64,000 nucleotides of DNA from Endozoicomonas acroporae (GTDB lineage: Bacteria; Pseudomonadota; Gammaproteobacteria; Pseudomonadales; Endozoicomonadaceae): positions 52,452-116,451 of the forward strand of contig NZ_PJPV01000074.1 in assembly GCF_002864045.1 (NCBI RefSeq), given 5' to 3'. Positions 54,105-62,682 of the stretch are shown here, piece by piece (within the stretch, counting starts at the first letter, position 1; each line of letters begins with the position of its first letter). A program made the translations under genes and the position numbers. A model generated the notes under the pieces. It searched no databases. It was not told where the DNA came from and worked only from the letters and a program-made list of their open reading frames with translations.

Positions 54105-55003
54105 GCAACTGGTTAGTCGATAAACTGATTCCATCGTTATCACGCGCTGCTATTGTGCAGAAAAGCAGTAATGTGCCAGAAGGGCTTTGGCGCAAGTGTG
54201 TGAAGTGTGAGGCCTTTCTCTATCGCCCCGAGCTGGATAGAAACCTGGGTGTTTGTCCCAAGTGCCAGCATCATATGCGAATCAGTGCCCGCACGCGACT
54301 GGATTACTTTCTTGATAAGGAAGGAAAGGCAGAGCTGTTTGCTGACCTTGAGCCCAATGACCGGCTGAAGTTTCGCGACACTAAAAAGTACCGTGACCGA
54401 CTGGCAACGGCGCAAAAGCAGACCGGCGAAAAAGATGCCCTGGTGGCCATGCGGGGTACCGTCGAGGACATTCCGGTCGCGGCCGTTGCCTTTGAGTTTT
54501 CTTTTATGGGTGGCTCCATGGGGTCGGTGGTCGGGGAAAAGTTTGCCCGTGCTGCCGAGTTATGTCTGGCAGAGAAGATGCCGCTGATCTGTTTTTCAGC
54601 CAGTGGCGGTGCCCGAATGCAGGAAGCCCTGTTTTCTCTGATGCAGATGGCGAAAACCAGTGCGGCCCTGGAAAGAATGCGCCAGGCGGGTATTCCTTAT
54701 ATCTCTGTGATGACTGACCCGGTGTACGGCGGTGTTTCTGCCAGTCTGGCCATGCTCGGTGATATCAATATGGCTGAGCCTGGAGCCCTGATTGGTTTTG
54801 CCGGTCCCAGGGTGATTGAACAGACCGTCCGGGAAAAGCTGCCGGAAGGCTTTCAGCGCAGTGAATTCCTGCTGGATCACGGTGCTATTGATATGATCGT
54901 TTCCCGTTCTGATTTGCGATCCACTATCGCCAGGCTTTGCCGGAAAATGCAGGGCAGGCCGGATGCTGATGTGGAGCTTGCTGATACAGTAGAAGTTGCC
55001 TAA
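54101..55003 (+). CDS. accD: Acetyl-CoA carboxylase carboxyltransferase subunit beta
   Basis: Beta subunit of 300 residues of the carboxyltransferase that transfers carboxyl from biotin to acetyl-CoA, the first step of fatty-acid synthesis. An N-terminal four-Cys zinc ribbon is present (CVKCEAF and GVCPKCQHH), followed by the crotonase-type core with [20 protein letters not shown] and [16 protein letters not shown]. It overlaps trpA by four bases. A weak GC stem followed by a T-run (55002-55025) may terminate transcription. Confidence 0.97.
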   Translation: MSNWLVDKLIPSLSRAAIVQKSSNVPEGLWRKCVKCEAFLYRPELDRNLGVCPKCQHHMRISARTRLDYFLDKEGKAELFADLEPNDRLKFRDTKKYRDRLATAQKQTGEKDALVAMRGTVEDIPVAAVAFEFSFMGGSMGSVVGEKFARAAELCLAEKMPLICFSASGGARMQEALFSLMQMAKTSAALERMRQAGIPYISVMTDPVYGGVSASLAMLGDINMAEPGALIGFAGPRVIEQTVREKLPEGFQRSEFLLDHGAIDMIVSRSDLRSTIARLCRKMQGRPDADVELADTVEVA

Positions 55004-55066
55004 GCCAACCTAAGGCTGGTTTTTTCTCTCCGGCCTTTTCTCTATATTTTGTTCCCGCGCTCTGAG

Positions 55067-55220
55067 GGTGTTGCAAAAGTTATAAAAGCCTTGAACCACA
55101 AAGGCACAAAGACACAAAGTTTTTTTGGGCTTGCCTGAGCTACGCTCAGCAAACAAAATGGCTTTCTTTGTGCCTCCGTGTCTTTGTGGTTCACTTCTTT
55201 TTAAGGCCTTTCGCAACACC
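55067..55220. repeat. Imperfect palindromic repeat, family Q copy 4
   Basis: Outer arms GGTGTTGCAAAAG and CTTTCGCAACACC enclose AACCACAAAGGCACAAAGAC and its inverse TTTGTGCCTCCGTGTCTTTG. It lies between accD and folC and may interrupt what was an uninterrupted operon. Confidence 0.72.
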
Positions 55221-55236
55221 GTCGCTCTGCGTGGGA

Positions 55237-56538
55237 ATGCATACGTCTGGAGATGTGACGTTGTCCTCGTTTGAAAAGAAAGAAAAAAGCCTTGCACAGT
55301 GGTTAACCTGGATGGAAGAAACTCGTCCGGAGCATGAAATCGATTTTGGGCTGGACCGGATTAGGCTGGTGGGTGACCGGCTGGATTTGCTCAAACCCGC
55401 GCCGTTCATTATCACCGTGGGGGGCACCAATGGCAAAGGCTCGACGCTGGCTGTTCTTGAAGCTATTTTGCTGGCTGCCGGTTACAAGGTAGGTCTATTT
55501 ACATCACCTCATTTTCTCAAGTTTAACGAAAGAATACGCATTAATGGCGAACAAGTCAGTGATGACTGGCTATGTGATGCTTTTGAGACGATAAATGAAG
55601 GTCGAAAAACGACATGGCTAACCTATTTTGAATTTGCCACCCTGGCTGCCGTGGACTGCTTTAAAAGGGCGGAAGTGGATGTGGCGCTGATGGAAGTCGG
55701 CCTGGGTGGACGACTGGATGCTACCAATGTGATTGACCCCGATGTGTCGGTAATTACCACGGTGGCGCTCGATCATCAGGAATACCTTGGCTTTAGCATT
55801 GAAGCGATTGCCAAAGAGAAGTCAGGAATATTCCGTGCCAGTAAACCTGCGATTTTTGGTGATCAGCCAGTGCCGCAGGCAATCACTGACATGGCTGAAC
55901 GTCTTGGCAGTGCCCTGTATAGCAGAGGAGAGGCGTTTACCCTGGCAAGATCGGGTAATACATGGCACTGGTCAGGTAGTGAAAATCAACAGCTGGACAA
56001 CCTCCCCGTTCCCAATGTGGTGATTGATAATGCCGCGACGGCATTGCAAGCGCTGCAATTTTTGCCAGAGCCTATCGCTATTGAAGCTATTCGAGAAGGC
56101 TTGGCAGAGGTATCGGTTACCGGACGGTTCCAGAAGCTGATGATGGAAAATGAATCAGGAGAGTCTATCGATGTGGTGCTGGATGTTGCCCACAATCCTC
56201 AGGCAGCACAAATGCTCAAGCAGCGTCTGGATGAATCTCCGGCAGAAGGTAAGACACGAGCAGTGTTGGCCATGTGTAAAGATAAGGATTATATGGCGGT
56301 TGTTGACTGCTTAAGTGGCAATGTTGATGAGTGGTACGTTGCCCAATTTGAGTCTCCAAGGGCACTGCCTGAACAAGAGCTGGCAAAGAGGCTGGTTGAT
56401 CGAGGGTATTCAGTTAATCGCTATCAGCATGTTGCTGAAGCATTGCATCATGCCCTGGCAAACTCAATTTCTGGAGATAGAGTGCTGGTTACCGGATCAT
56501 TTATGACGGTATCTGCTGCCTTGACCAGTAGTCACTGA
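55237..56538 (+). CDS. folC: Bifunctional folylpolyglutamate/dihydrofolate synthase
   Basis: Mur-ligase-family enzyme that makes dihydrofolate and adds glutamates to folates. The product has about 433 residues. The P-loop is TVGGTNGKGSTLAVLEA, with further motifs LMEVGLGGRLDATNVID, HQEYLGFSIEAIAKEKSGIF and VLDVAHNPQAAQML. The start is uncertain. ATG 55237 lies just beyond a palindromic repeat, but GGAG at 55249-55252 is better placed for a TTG at 55261, and a GTG at 55255 is also in frame. Conserved sequence begins after residue 10 in any case. Dihydrofolate synthase activity is presumed. Confidence 0.93.
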   Translation: MHTSGDVTLSSFEKKEKSLAQWLTWMEETRPEHEIDFGLDRIRLVGDRLDLLKPAPFIITVGGTNGKGSTLAVLEAILLAAGYKVGLFTSPHFLKFNERIRINGEQVSDDWLCDAFETINEGRKTTWLTYFEFATLAAVDCFKRAEVDVALMEVGLGGRLDATNVIDPDVSVITTVALDHQEYLGFSIEAIAKEKSGIFRASKPAIFGDQPVPQAITDMAERLGSALYSRGEAFTLARSGNTWHWSGSENQQLDNLPVPNVVIDNAATALQALQFLPEPIAIEAIREGLAEVSVTGRFQKLMMENESGESIDVVLDVAHNPQAAQMLKQRLDESPAEGKTRAVLAMCKDKDYMAVVDCLSGNVDEWYVAQFESPRALPEQELAKRLVDRGYSVNRYQHVAEALHHALANSISGDRVLVTGSFMTVSAALTSSH

Positions 56539-56559
56539 GTACACGGTTTCAGTGTAATT

Positions 56560-56742
56560 GCTGGACTCCCTCTCTATGACTTCCAAACTCCGTTCGTCCT
56601 GAGCGGAGTCGAAGGGCGTAAACACCATGCCCTGAATAAAGACTGTGCCAATCACCCTTCGACCGTGCATCCTGAGCTGGGTCGAAGGACGCTCAGGGTG
56701 AACGGAGATTGTTCATCTGAAATTCATTGAAATGGTGTGCTG
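56560..56742. repeat. Long imperfect palindrome, family P copy 4
   Basis: Arms TCCGTTCGTCCTGAGCGGAG then TCGAAGGGCG, and CACCCTTCGACCGTGCATCC, CGAAGGACGCTCAGGGTGAA then CGGAG, with an extra inserted unit in the right arm. The gap 56539-56877 between folC and the DUF29 gene has no other feature. Confidence 0.72.
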
Positions 56743-56877
56743 AGTTCGCCTTCCACGGTCCCCGACGGAATGCAACAGGCCCCATGGACAATAAAGGTTT
56801 CACGAAAGGCACACAATACCGAGTCAAAACAGGCAGCTCCACATTCACCAGGCCCGTTAGGCATCCCCACAAATTAC

Positions 56878-57315
56878 TCAAATATCAGGCCAGAATTGTT
56901 CATTCATAATCTGTTCGTAGGTCCATGGGCATGAGTCTGGAAAATGTTCCTTGCTGATGCCGGTTTCCTTAAAGGCAGAAATCCGTGCCGCTGGATAGGC
57001 ATCGACCATCGCAGCATTAATCTTTGGATTTAGCCCAGGGTTTTCTTTCATCAATTTCCGAATGCGAAATCGCTGCTCTTCGATAGACCCCTGCCAGCTA
57101 CTGCTCCTGTGATCAGGTTGATAAGCCCACTTCAGCAAATGCATGAGCAGAATATCCAGCCGGTGACTCAACTGCCGGTATTCGCTTCTGCCCATGCTTT
57201 CAATTTCCTCAAGGATATTGTCCAAATCCAGTTCTCCCAGTCTGCCCTGACGAATAAGTTCTGCCTGTTGCTGTGTCCAGCTGTAAAAATCAGTTTCGTA
57301 TAATGGTTCAGCCAT
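56878..57315 (-). CDS. DUF29 family protein
   Basis: Helical protein of 145 residues of the DUF29 family, recognised by its opening YETDFYSWTQQQAELIRQG, the central LDNILEEIESMGRSEYRQLS and HLLKWAYQPDHRSSSW, and the C-terminal PDSCPWTYEQIMNEQFWPD. Function is unknown. The ATG at 57315 is preceded by AAGGGA nine bases upstream, and homology begins there although the frame continues further. It is encoded on the opposite strand between folC and dedD, so it probably inserted into a conserved operon. Confidence 0.87.
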   Translation of the reverse strand: MAEPLYETDFYSWTQQQAELIRQGRLGELDLDNILEEIESMGRSEYRQLSHRLDILLMHLLKWAYQPDHRSSSWQGSIEEQRFRIRKLMKENPGLNPKINAAMVDAYPAARISAFKETGISKEHFPDSCPWTYEQIMNEQFWPDI

Positions 57316-57468
57316 ACTGATAAGTCCCTTCGGTATTGCGCGCTTAATTGTTGTAGGTTTAGTTGGAATTCGCTTAAGATGCAATGAGTTTCAGGCATTG
57401 ACCTGTAATTGACTTCCCGCCATCTTTGCAGGGATGAATACTGTTTATCTATCATTACGGAGCGTATC

Positions 57469-57996
57469 TTGGGCGAGGGACTTAAGCAAAGACTAATAGG
57501 TGCTGTGGTATTGCTGGCCTTATTGATCATTCTTGCGCCCGCACTGTTCAGGGGAGGGGAGACTCATCCTCTGGTCACCTCCAAACCTTCCCCTGCGGCC
57601 CCTAAGCTTGAATCCCCCCCAGTGCCTGCATTTGTCGACCAGCTGGATATTCCCCCGGATGTTGTTGAAGTGGTGCCTTCTTCCACTGAAACTGTGCTCG
57701 AGCCAGAAAGTGATCGTACTGAAAAAGCCACAGGTGTGGACGAATCAGGGCATCTGAAAGCCTGGTCTCTCCAGTTGGCAACCTTTGCGGATAAAAACAA
57801 TGCCCGCAACCTGGAAAAACAGCTGAAGACTAAAGGGTATAGTGCTTTTCAGAAGAAAATTTCTACAGAGACAGGCAAGGTTTTTTATCGGGTCTACATA
57901 GGGCCGGAAGCAAGGCCGGATGAACTTCAGCAGCTAAAGGTTACCATCAAGAAAGAGTTAGGGCTTGAGGGTATACTGGTTCGTTATGTTCCATAG
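57469..57996 (+). CDS. SPOR-domain protein (DedD-like)
   Basis: Bitopic inner-membrane protein of 175 residues: a short cytoplasmic start, one helix (GAVVLLALLIILAPALF), a proline-rich periplasmic linker and a C-terminal SPOR domain (about 102-175; WSLQLATFADKNNARNLEKQ, VYRVYIGPEARPD-like) that binds denuded septal peptidoglycan. DedD acts in cell constriction. The start is TTG 57469, with GGAG at 57459-57462. The frame extends upstream, but the family begins at GEGLKQRLIGAVV. In related genomes cvpA and purF follow, but here they do not. Confidence 0.85.
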   Translation: MGEGLKQRLIGAVVLLALLIILAPALFRGGETHPLVTSKPSPAAPKLESPPVPAFVDQLDIPPDVVEVVPSSTETVLEPESDRTEKATGVDESGHLKAWSLQLATFADKNNARNLEKQLKTKGYSAFQKKISTETGKVFYRVYIGPEARPDELQQLKVTIKKELGLEGILVRYVP

Positions 57997-58050
57997 GCTC
58001 TCTTACGGTAGATATTAAGCGCCTACTCCCTTCCTCGGGAAGTCAAAGAC

Positions 58051-58123
58051 GGAACCACGAAGGTCACGAAGAGCACGAAGAGATTTTCTTTCCCTTCGTG
58101 CTCTTTGTGTCCTTCGTGGTTCC
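58051..58123. repeat. Imperfect palindromic repeat, family Q copy 5
   Basis: GGAACCACGAAGGTCACGAA then GAGCACGAAG pairs with CTTCGTGCTCTTTGTGTCCT then TCGTGGTTCC. It is the most regular copy, made of CACGAAG units, and lies 54 bp after dedD. Confidence 0.78.
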
Positions 58124-58148
58124 ATCTGAAACTCATGGAAAGGGGGGG

Positions 58149-58250
58149 TAAGGAATTGTCCCGAAATAATTTCGACATTTTGAGTTCGATCTCCGTTCAT
58201 CCTGAGCTTGTCGAAGGGTGATAGGCACAATACATGAGGCCGGAGTTCCT
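58149..58250. repeat. Half copy of the family P palindrome (copy 5)
   Basis: From AGGAATTGTCCCGAAATAAT to GGCCGGAGTTC this is the reverse complement of the right two thirds of copy 2 (41537 back to about 41425); the other arm is missing. The remaining DNA to 58328 shows no gene. Confidence 0.75.
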
Positions 58251-58328
58251 GAGCTTAATGTCGACCCTGAGAATAGGCTCAAAACTCGAGCTTACGGTGA
58301 CCTTGAGGCGACAAATTCAGGAAAACTT

Positions 58329-58870
58329 ATGACAATAGATACAATGATTGACCTCAGGGATAAGGATCGCAAGGCAATCTGCACTATTGCTGAATAGATA
58401 TTTGCCCCGGGCACTGAAATCTGGGCTTAAGGTAGCCGGGTCAAGGGAACTAATCATGACACCAGCGACCTGGATTTGGTTGTGCACTTTCCGTTACTAA
58501 AAACCTACGATTATCTGGGTTTATCTACATCGTCAACGCCACCACTTACCGGAGTAAGTCTTACGCAGCTCTTCTGTAGGGATTAACGTCGGGCTGTAAC
58601 GTGTCCCGACGGGGTCGCCTAGTCTTTTTGTACCCAATTTGCCACAAACTTGGTTTTCGTCAGTGGCAGAAACAAGGTAGTAGCAACCGTTGAATAAGGC
58701 AATAAAAAAGCAGATTAACCAAGATAATCATAGATTGCTCAACACTGTTATTAGCCCTGCGGGACTCCAAGATACCCATTATTGTCCAGGCACTTGCCTG
58801 GCACAGTATTCCCGATAGTTTTCGTGAGGAGATAGATAAAAAACACCAGGTGCTCTGGCGCTGCCAGTGA
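58329..58870 (+). pseudogene. Decayed MNT-type nucleotidyltransferase
   Basis: Remains of a minimal nucleotidyltransferase related to the intact gene at 62130. The N-terminal part (58329 to about 58490) keeps EIWA-stop-GSRVKGTNHDTSDLDLVV, with in-frame TAG (58395) and TAA (58428), the latter replacing the usual aromatic codon before GSR. The C-terminal part (about 58745-58870, another frame) reads LALRDSKIPIIVQALAWHSI then PDSFREEI, matching the family's end. About 250 bp of unrelated sequence separate them. It marks the left edge of the toxin-antitoxin cluster. Confidence 0.82.
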
Positions 58871-59030
58871 AGGAGCAACCACCGGTAGTTTTGCCTGAAG
58901 GTGGGCAATCCACAGATATTCGGTGCCTTGGTCATGAACCTCATAAAAAAATCACGAATAAGTGCTTTTCCGGTCGTGATTACTTCGTGGCTGTCGTGTA
59001 GAATCCCCGTTCTTGTAAAGCTACTAAAAC

Positions 59031-59055
59031 AATAAGGCCTTAAACAGGCCTTATT
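59031..59055. terminator. Stem-loop in the gap before the Fic gene
   Basis: AATAAGGCCT (59031-59040) and AGGCCTTATT (59046-59055) form a perfect 10-bp stem with a 5-nt loop. It lacks a strong T-run. The remaining 58871-59376 gap contains no recognisable gene. Confidence 0.45.
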
Positions 59056-59376
59056 ACGTTAGGGAGCCGCATAAAAAATTTTTACGCTGATGCAACTTTT
59101 GCTCGAGTAGATTGGTTGTTTTCCGCGCAGCTGTTTCGGCATATGCTTAAGTCGATGGGCGGTAGCGTACTTTTCGGTTGGTTGATATGATTGAGCAGCT
59201 TATAAAAAGGCTGCTAATCTTTCTTTCTACTGCCCTTCTTATAAAATTCCACAATATAGTTGGAAATGTAGAGCGACTTCTCCACCAGATTTTCAAGCCT
59301 GAAGCATTGAGCGTTGTAACCAGCAAAAGATAGACTAGTCCTGAAAGGTGATTTAACCGGCAGGCCTTGAGGTCAA

Positions 59377-60114
59377 ATGAAAAACACAAACCGCTTTGAC
59401 CAGATTGATGCACTTAAGCAACAGCTTGATACCTTAAGGCCTCTGCCGAAGGAAACGGTCCGGTCACTCCATGAGGCCCTGGTATTAGAATGGACCTACC
59501 ACTCAAATGCCATTGAGGGCAATACCCTGACCCTGAAAGAAACGAAGGTTGTGCTTGAGGGTATTACTGTTGGCGGTAAATCCCTTAGGGAGCATTTTGA
59601 GGCCATTAATCACCGTGAGGCTATTGAATGGGTAGAGTCGGTAGTAGAAAGGGATGAGCCATTCAGCGAAAGACTGGTAAAAACTATTCACCAGCTAGTG
59701 TTGAAAAATATAGATGATGGCAATGCAGGTCGCTACCGGCAGGAGAATGTGGTCATCGCTGGTGCCGAGCATACACCTCCGGACCATTACCACTTGCCGC
59801 AGCTGATGAATGATTTGGTTGAATGGTATCAGCAGCAGAGCTATCACCCCCTGGAGCGGTCTGCCCGGCTACATGTGGATTTTGTCGGTATTCATCCCTT
59901 TGTGGATGGCAATGGCCGAGCCGCCCGGCTGTTAATGAACTTTGATTTGATGGGCAGTGGTTACTTGCCGGTCATTATCCGCAAAGAAAACCGCCTGGCC
60001 TATTATGAGGCGCTGGATAAAGCGCATACCCAAAAGGACTACGGGCAATTTATTGAAATGGTGACCAGCGCTCAGGAAGAGGCCTTGAATCGTTATATCA
60101 GTATTATTGAATAA
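59377..60114 (+). CDS. Fic-domain protein (class II, probable AMP-transferase)
   Basis: Product of 245 residues with the complete Fic active site HPFVDGNGRAAR (173-184), whose His deprotonates a target hydroxyl for transfer of AMP from ATP. The N-terminal inhibitory helix carries the (S/T)xxxE(G/N) motif as S43-N-A-I-E47-G48, with the Glu that blocks ATP binding, so the enzyme should be autoinhibited until released. The target is unknown; family members modify host GTPases, gyrase/topoisomerase IV or themselves. The MITE-like element starts at the base after its stop codon. It neighbours nucleotidyltransferase/HEPN toxin-antitoxin genes, which also use AMP transfer. Confidence 0.93.
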   Translation: MKNTNRFDQIDALKQQLDTLRPLPKETVRSLHEALVLEWTYHSNAIEGNTLTLKETKVVLEGITVGGKSLREHFEAINHREAIEWVESVVERDEPFSERLVKTIHQLVLKNIDDGNAGRYRQENVVIAGAEHTPPDHYHLPQLMNDLVEWYQQQSYHPLERSARLHVDFVGIHPFVDGNGRAARLLMNFDLMGSGYLPVIIRKENRLAYYEALDKAHTQKDYGQFIEMVTSAQEEALNRYISIIE

Positions 60115-60279
60115 TAAGTAGTTAACCAAATGAAATCATATATTTCTGACTAAGTGGGCAGTCACTCTGCGGCGTTGCAACTCCGGTCACATAGCTACGG
60201 CTATGCTCCCTACGTTGCGCCTTGCATAGTAACTGCCCACTTAGCCAGAAATATACGATTCCATTTGGCCAACTACTTA
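60115..60279. mobile_element. MITE-like palindromic element, short copy
   Basis: A 165-bp copy of the element at 8757-8968, bounded by TAAGTAGTT and AACTACTTA with nearly 50-bp inverted ends (AACCAAATGAAATCATATAT / inverse of ATATACGATTCCATTTGGCC). It lacks about 47 bp present in the other copy and is otherwise almost identical, implying recent movement or gene conversion. Confidence 0.78.
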
Positions 60280-60422
60280 ATAGTTGTAAGCGCATCGATG
60301 GATTCCGAGATGACTCAGCATACTTCATACCTGAAAATGTTTAGTGGTTAAACGGCATTGGCTATGCAAAATAACAGTCCTGTACTGTCTTTCCACAGCG
60401 TATCTAAGTAGGCCGAACAATA

Positions 60423-60704
60423 TTGAGACTCACGACTGAAGAGCAAAACGCCATTAGAAAGGTGATATATCAGGCAGATCCTGAGGCGCAAATATGGTTA
60501 TTTGGCTCAAGGGCGAATGACCAGGCAAAAGGAGGGGATATTGACCTGCTTATCATGTCAAAAACACTGGGTTTGAAGGACAGGACAAGTATACGGTTGG
60601 CACTCTACGACCTTATCGGAGAGCAGAAAATTGACCTGGTGATTGCCGCAGACGATACTGACCCATTCACCCGTATCGCGCTGGCAGAGGGCGTCCGGCT
60701 ATGA
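60423..60704 (+). CDS. MNT-type nucleotidyltransferase antitoxin, module 1
   Basis: Minimal nucleotidyltransferase of 93 residues. The active-site motif is GSRANDQAKGGDID (GSX9DXD), followed by the third metal Asp in KIDLVIAADD. In characterised MNT-HEPN pairs this protein neutralises the HEPN toxin by adding AMP to a tyrosine next to its active site. Translation begins at TTG 60423, with no ATG near the conserved start. Its end overlaps the HEPN gene by four bases. Confidence 0.9.
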   Translation: MRLTTEEQNAIRKVIYQADPEAQIWLFGSRANDQAKGGDIDLLIMSKTLGLKDRTSIRLALYDLIGEQKIDLVIAADDTDPFTRIALAEGVRL

Positions 60705-61192
60705 CTAACGAGTCAGGCAAAAAGCAACAGGCAGGGGAAAAAAATACCGACAGAATCCTGTTATTGGATCAGCAGCTGTTGGCCATGGCCCAGATGGAAG
60801 CCCTGCTAAAATGGTCGCTGGATCGCTGTCAGGCCATACTACTGACTAATGACCAGATGCCGGAACAGGAAGATCTGGAAAAATTCGAATCACTCACCGC
60901 ACGATTTGCCCGCTTTAACGATATTCTGTTACAAAAAATATTTCGCCTGATCGACACCATTGACTTGGAAGATGTCGGCACCGTCAGGGACAGAATCAAC
61001 CGTGCAGAAAAAAAAGGGCTGATTGAGGATGCCCAGCGGTTTATCGAAATCCGGGAATTGCGTAACAGCATTGCCCATGAATACCAGCCGGAAGCGCTGA
61101 GGGTTATTTTTCTTGAAACGTTGCAGGCTACACCCATTCTGCTGGATATTGCTGATCGAGTACGAAAGTACTGCCTGCGGTATAATTCCTGA
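60701..61192 (+). CDS. HEPN-domain toxin, module 1
   Basis: All-helical protein of 163 residues with the HEPN ribonuclease signature R-x4-H-x-Y as R121-NSIA-H126-E-Y128 (RELRNSIAHEYQ). In studied pairs this motif forms the RNase site, and the Tyr is the AMP-acceptor that switches the toxin off. It overlaps the upstream nucleotidyltransferase gene by four bases, giving the usual antitoxin-first, coupled arrangement. It appears intact. Confidence 0.9.
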   Translation: MTNESGKKQQAGEKNTDRILLLDQQLLAMAQMEALLKWSLDRCQAILLTNDQMPEQEDLEKFESLTARFARFNDILLQKIFRLIDTIDLEDVGTVRDRINRAEKKGLIEDAQRFIEIRELRNSIAHEYQPEALRVIFLETLQATPILLDIADRVRKYCLRYNS

Positions 61193-61243
61193 AAATTTCA
61201 GAGTGCTTCTGGTTTAATAAAGAATAATGGCAGGTCAATACCA

Positions 61244-61564
61244 TTGAGAATCACAAACGAACAGGCGGGTCATATTTGCAACATGCTCCAGCACTACTTT
61301 GGTGCCAAAACTGATATCTGGCTTTTTGGCTCCAGAGTTGATGATAATCAGCGTGGCGGTGATATTGACCTCTATATAGAAACCGACCTGCAAAGCCCGG
61401 AAGCAGTTATTGATGCCAAACTCCACAGCCTGGTAGCCATCAAGCAGCACATCGGAGACCAGAAAATTGACCTGGTCATCTACCGACGAGGAAAACCCCG
61501 GGAAGCGATTCACCATGAAGCCAGAAATACCGGGATTCAATTGAATGGCAACCGAGCAGGGTAA
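61244..61564 (+). CDS. MNT-type nucleotidyltransferase antitoxin, module 2
   Basis: Product of 106 residues, paralogous to module 1 in layout but well diverged. Active-site motif GSRVDDNQRGGDID (GSX9DXD) and QKIDLVIYRRG are present. It starts at TTG 61244 in a context (TTGAGAATCAC) like that of the module 1 start. It overlaps the following HEPN gene by about 20 bp. It is expected to adenylylate its own HEPN partner. Confidence 0.9.
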   Translation: MRITNEQAGHICNMLQHYFGAKTDIWLFGSRVDDNQRGGDIDLYIETDLQSPEAVIDAKLHSLVAIKQHIGDQKIDLVIYRRGKPREAIHHEARNTGIQLNGNRAG

Positions 61565-62063
61565 AGGAATGGGTAGCGAACGACAAATTACAGATGTTAT
61601 CGGGCGCACTCTCTGGATTTGTGACCGTCATGCCTTGCGCCTTGAATGGGTGATGGCCGAAGTGAAAAGCCTGTTGCCATTGAGTGCCAAAGCGTTTGAA
61701 AACCTTGCCCCGGCTGAAGTGGCGTACATGGATCAATTTGCCACCCGGTTCAGTAAATTACAGGATGCCATGGGCGCAAAACTCTTTCCTCAGGTGCTGG
61801 ATTTGGTGGGAGAGCAGGGGGCGTTGAACACCTTTATCGACAAGCTCAACCGGCTGGAAAAAATAGGGGCGATTGATAATGCAGCCCAATGGCCTCTATT
61901 TCGTGAGATGCGCAACGCTTTTGCCCATGACTACCCGGAAGACAGTGAACTGAATGCCGAGACGTTGAACCGGGCCTTGCCGCTGGCCAGCGAGTTGTTA
62001 ACGGTCTATCGTAATATTCGGGATTTTGCCTTGCGCTATGGGGCTGTTTTGCCTGGGGCTTGA
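61545..62063 (+). CDS. HEPN-domain toxin, module 2
   Basis: Product of 172 residues with the motif R123-NAFA-H128-D-Y130 (REMRNAFAHDYP), again R-x4-H-x-Y. The overall length and helical pattern match the module 1 toxin, but identity is low outside the motif, so the two pairs may not cross-neutralise. The ATG at 61545 lies inside the upstream antitoxin gene; an internal ATG at 61569 is an alternative. Confidence 0.9.
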   Translation: MATEQGKGMGSERQITDVIGRTLWICDRHALRLEWVMAEVKSLLPLSAKAFENLAPAEVAYMDQFATRFSKLQDAMGAKLFPQVLDLVGEQGALNTFIDKLNRLEKIGAIDNAAQWPLFREMRNAFAHDYPEDSELNAETLNRALPLASELLTVYRNIRDFALRYGAVLPGA

Positions 62064-62129
62064 TTTAATGGGTGCTTTTATTAAGGATGCGGTTGCCTTA
62101 TACGAAACCATGAGCGGGGAACCCTGATT

Positions 62130-62450
62130 ATGAACTGCTCTACCGATCATTCCCCGGAACACCTTGACCTGACACACGATGAACTGTTACTGCTACAGGC
62201 ATTGCTGAAAAGACATTTGCCAGATATCGAAGTCTGGGCTTATGGCTCAAGAGTTAATGGCAAGGCCCACTTCGCATCAGATCTTGATATGGTTGCCTTT
62301 TCCGGCCCGGAACAGGCAATTGCGATAGCTGAACTCAGGGAGGCGCTGGAAGAGAGTAACCTGTCATTTCGGGTCGATCTTTTTGTTTGGGATCAGGTGC
62401 CTGAGAAGTTCCGGAAAGTGATTCGGGAAAAGTATGTTGTTGTTCAGTAG
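62130..62450 (+). CDS. Solo MNT-type nucleotidyltransferase
   Basis: Product of 106 residues with motif GSRVNGKAHFASDLD (GSX10DXD) and the C-terminal VDLFVWDQVPEKFRKVIRE typical of the larger MNT subgroup. No HEPN gene follows. It is closest in style to the pseudogene at 58329, so it belongs to a different subgroup from modules 1 and 2. It could be an orphan antitoxin or have lost its partner. Confidence 0.87.
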   Translation: MNCSTDHSPEHLDLTHDELLLLQALLKRHLPDIEVWAYGSRVNGKAHFASDLDMVAFSGPEQAIAIAELREALEESNLSFRVDLFVWDQVPEKFRKVIREKYVVVQ

Positions 62451-62682
62451 TCGTTTGGTTTCAGGCTGAGGATCAACAGCAAAAACGAACCAAACCCTTA
62501 GCAGCTAGTCTGGCGAAGAATGCAGAAACCTTTAAAGCAAGTTTAGACGTAAGTCGAAAAAGGCAGCGATAAGCACTCAATATTTGTCTGAACTCCTCGC
62601 CGTGTGCGAGCTTTCATGATTTTTCCCGGTATCTGACCCTGTCTGTCTTTTTCTTCCTTTTCCTCTGAATGATAAAATTCAA
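62451..62682. other. Intergenic gap after the toxin-antitoxin cluster
   Basis: No gene, tRNA or strong terminator is seen; the gap separates the nucleotidyltransferase cluster from a decayed exopolysaccharide gene. Confidence 0.4.

Noticed and set aside
59147..59413. Minus-strand frame of 88 codons before the Fic gene
   Set aside because: No ribosome site or domain; it overlaps the Fic start in antisense.
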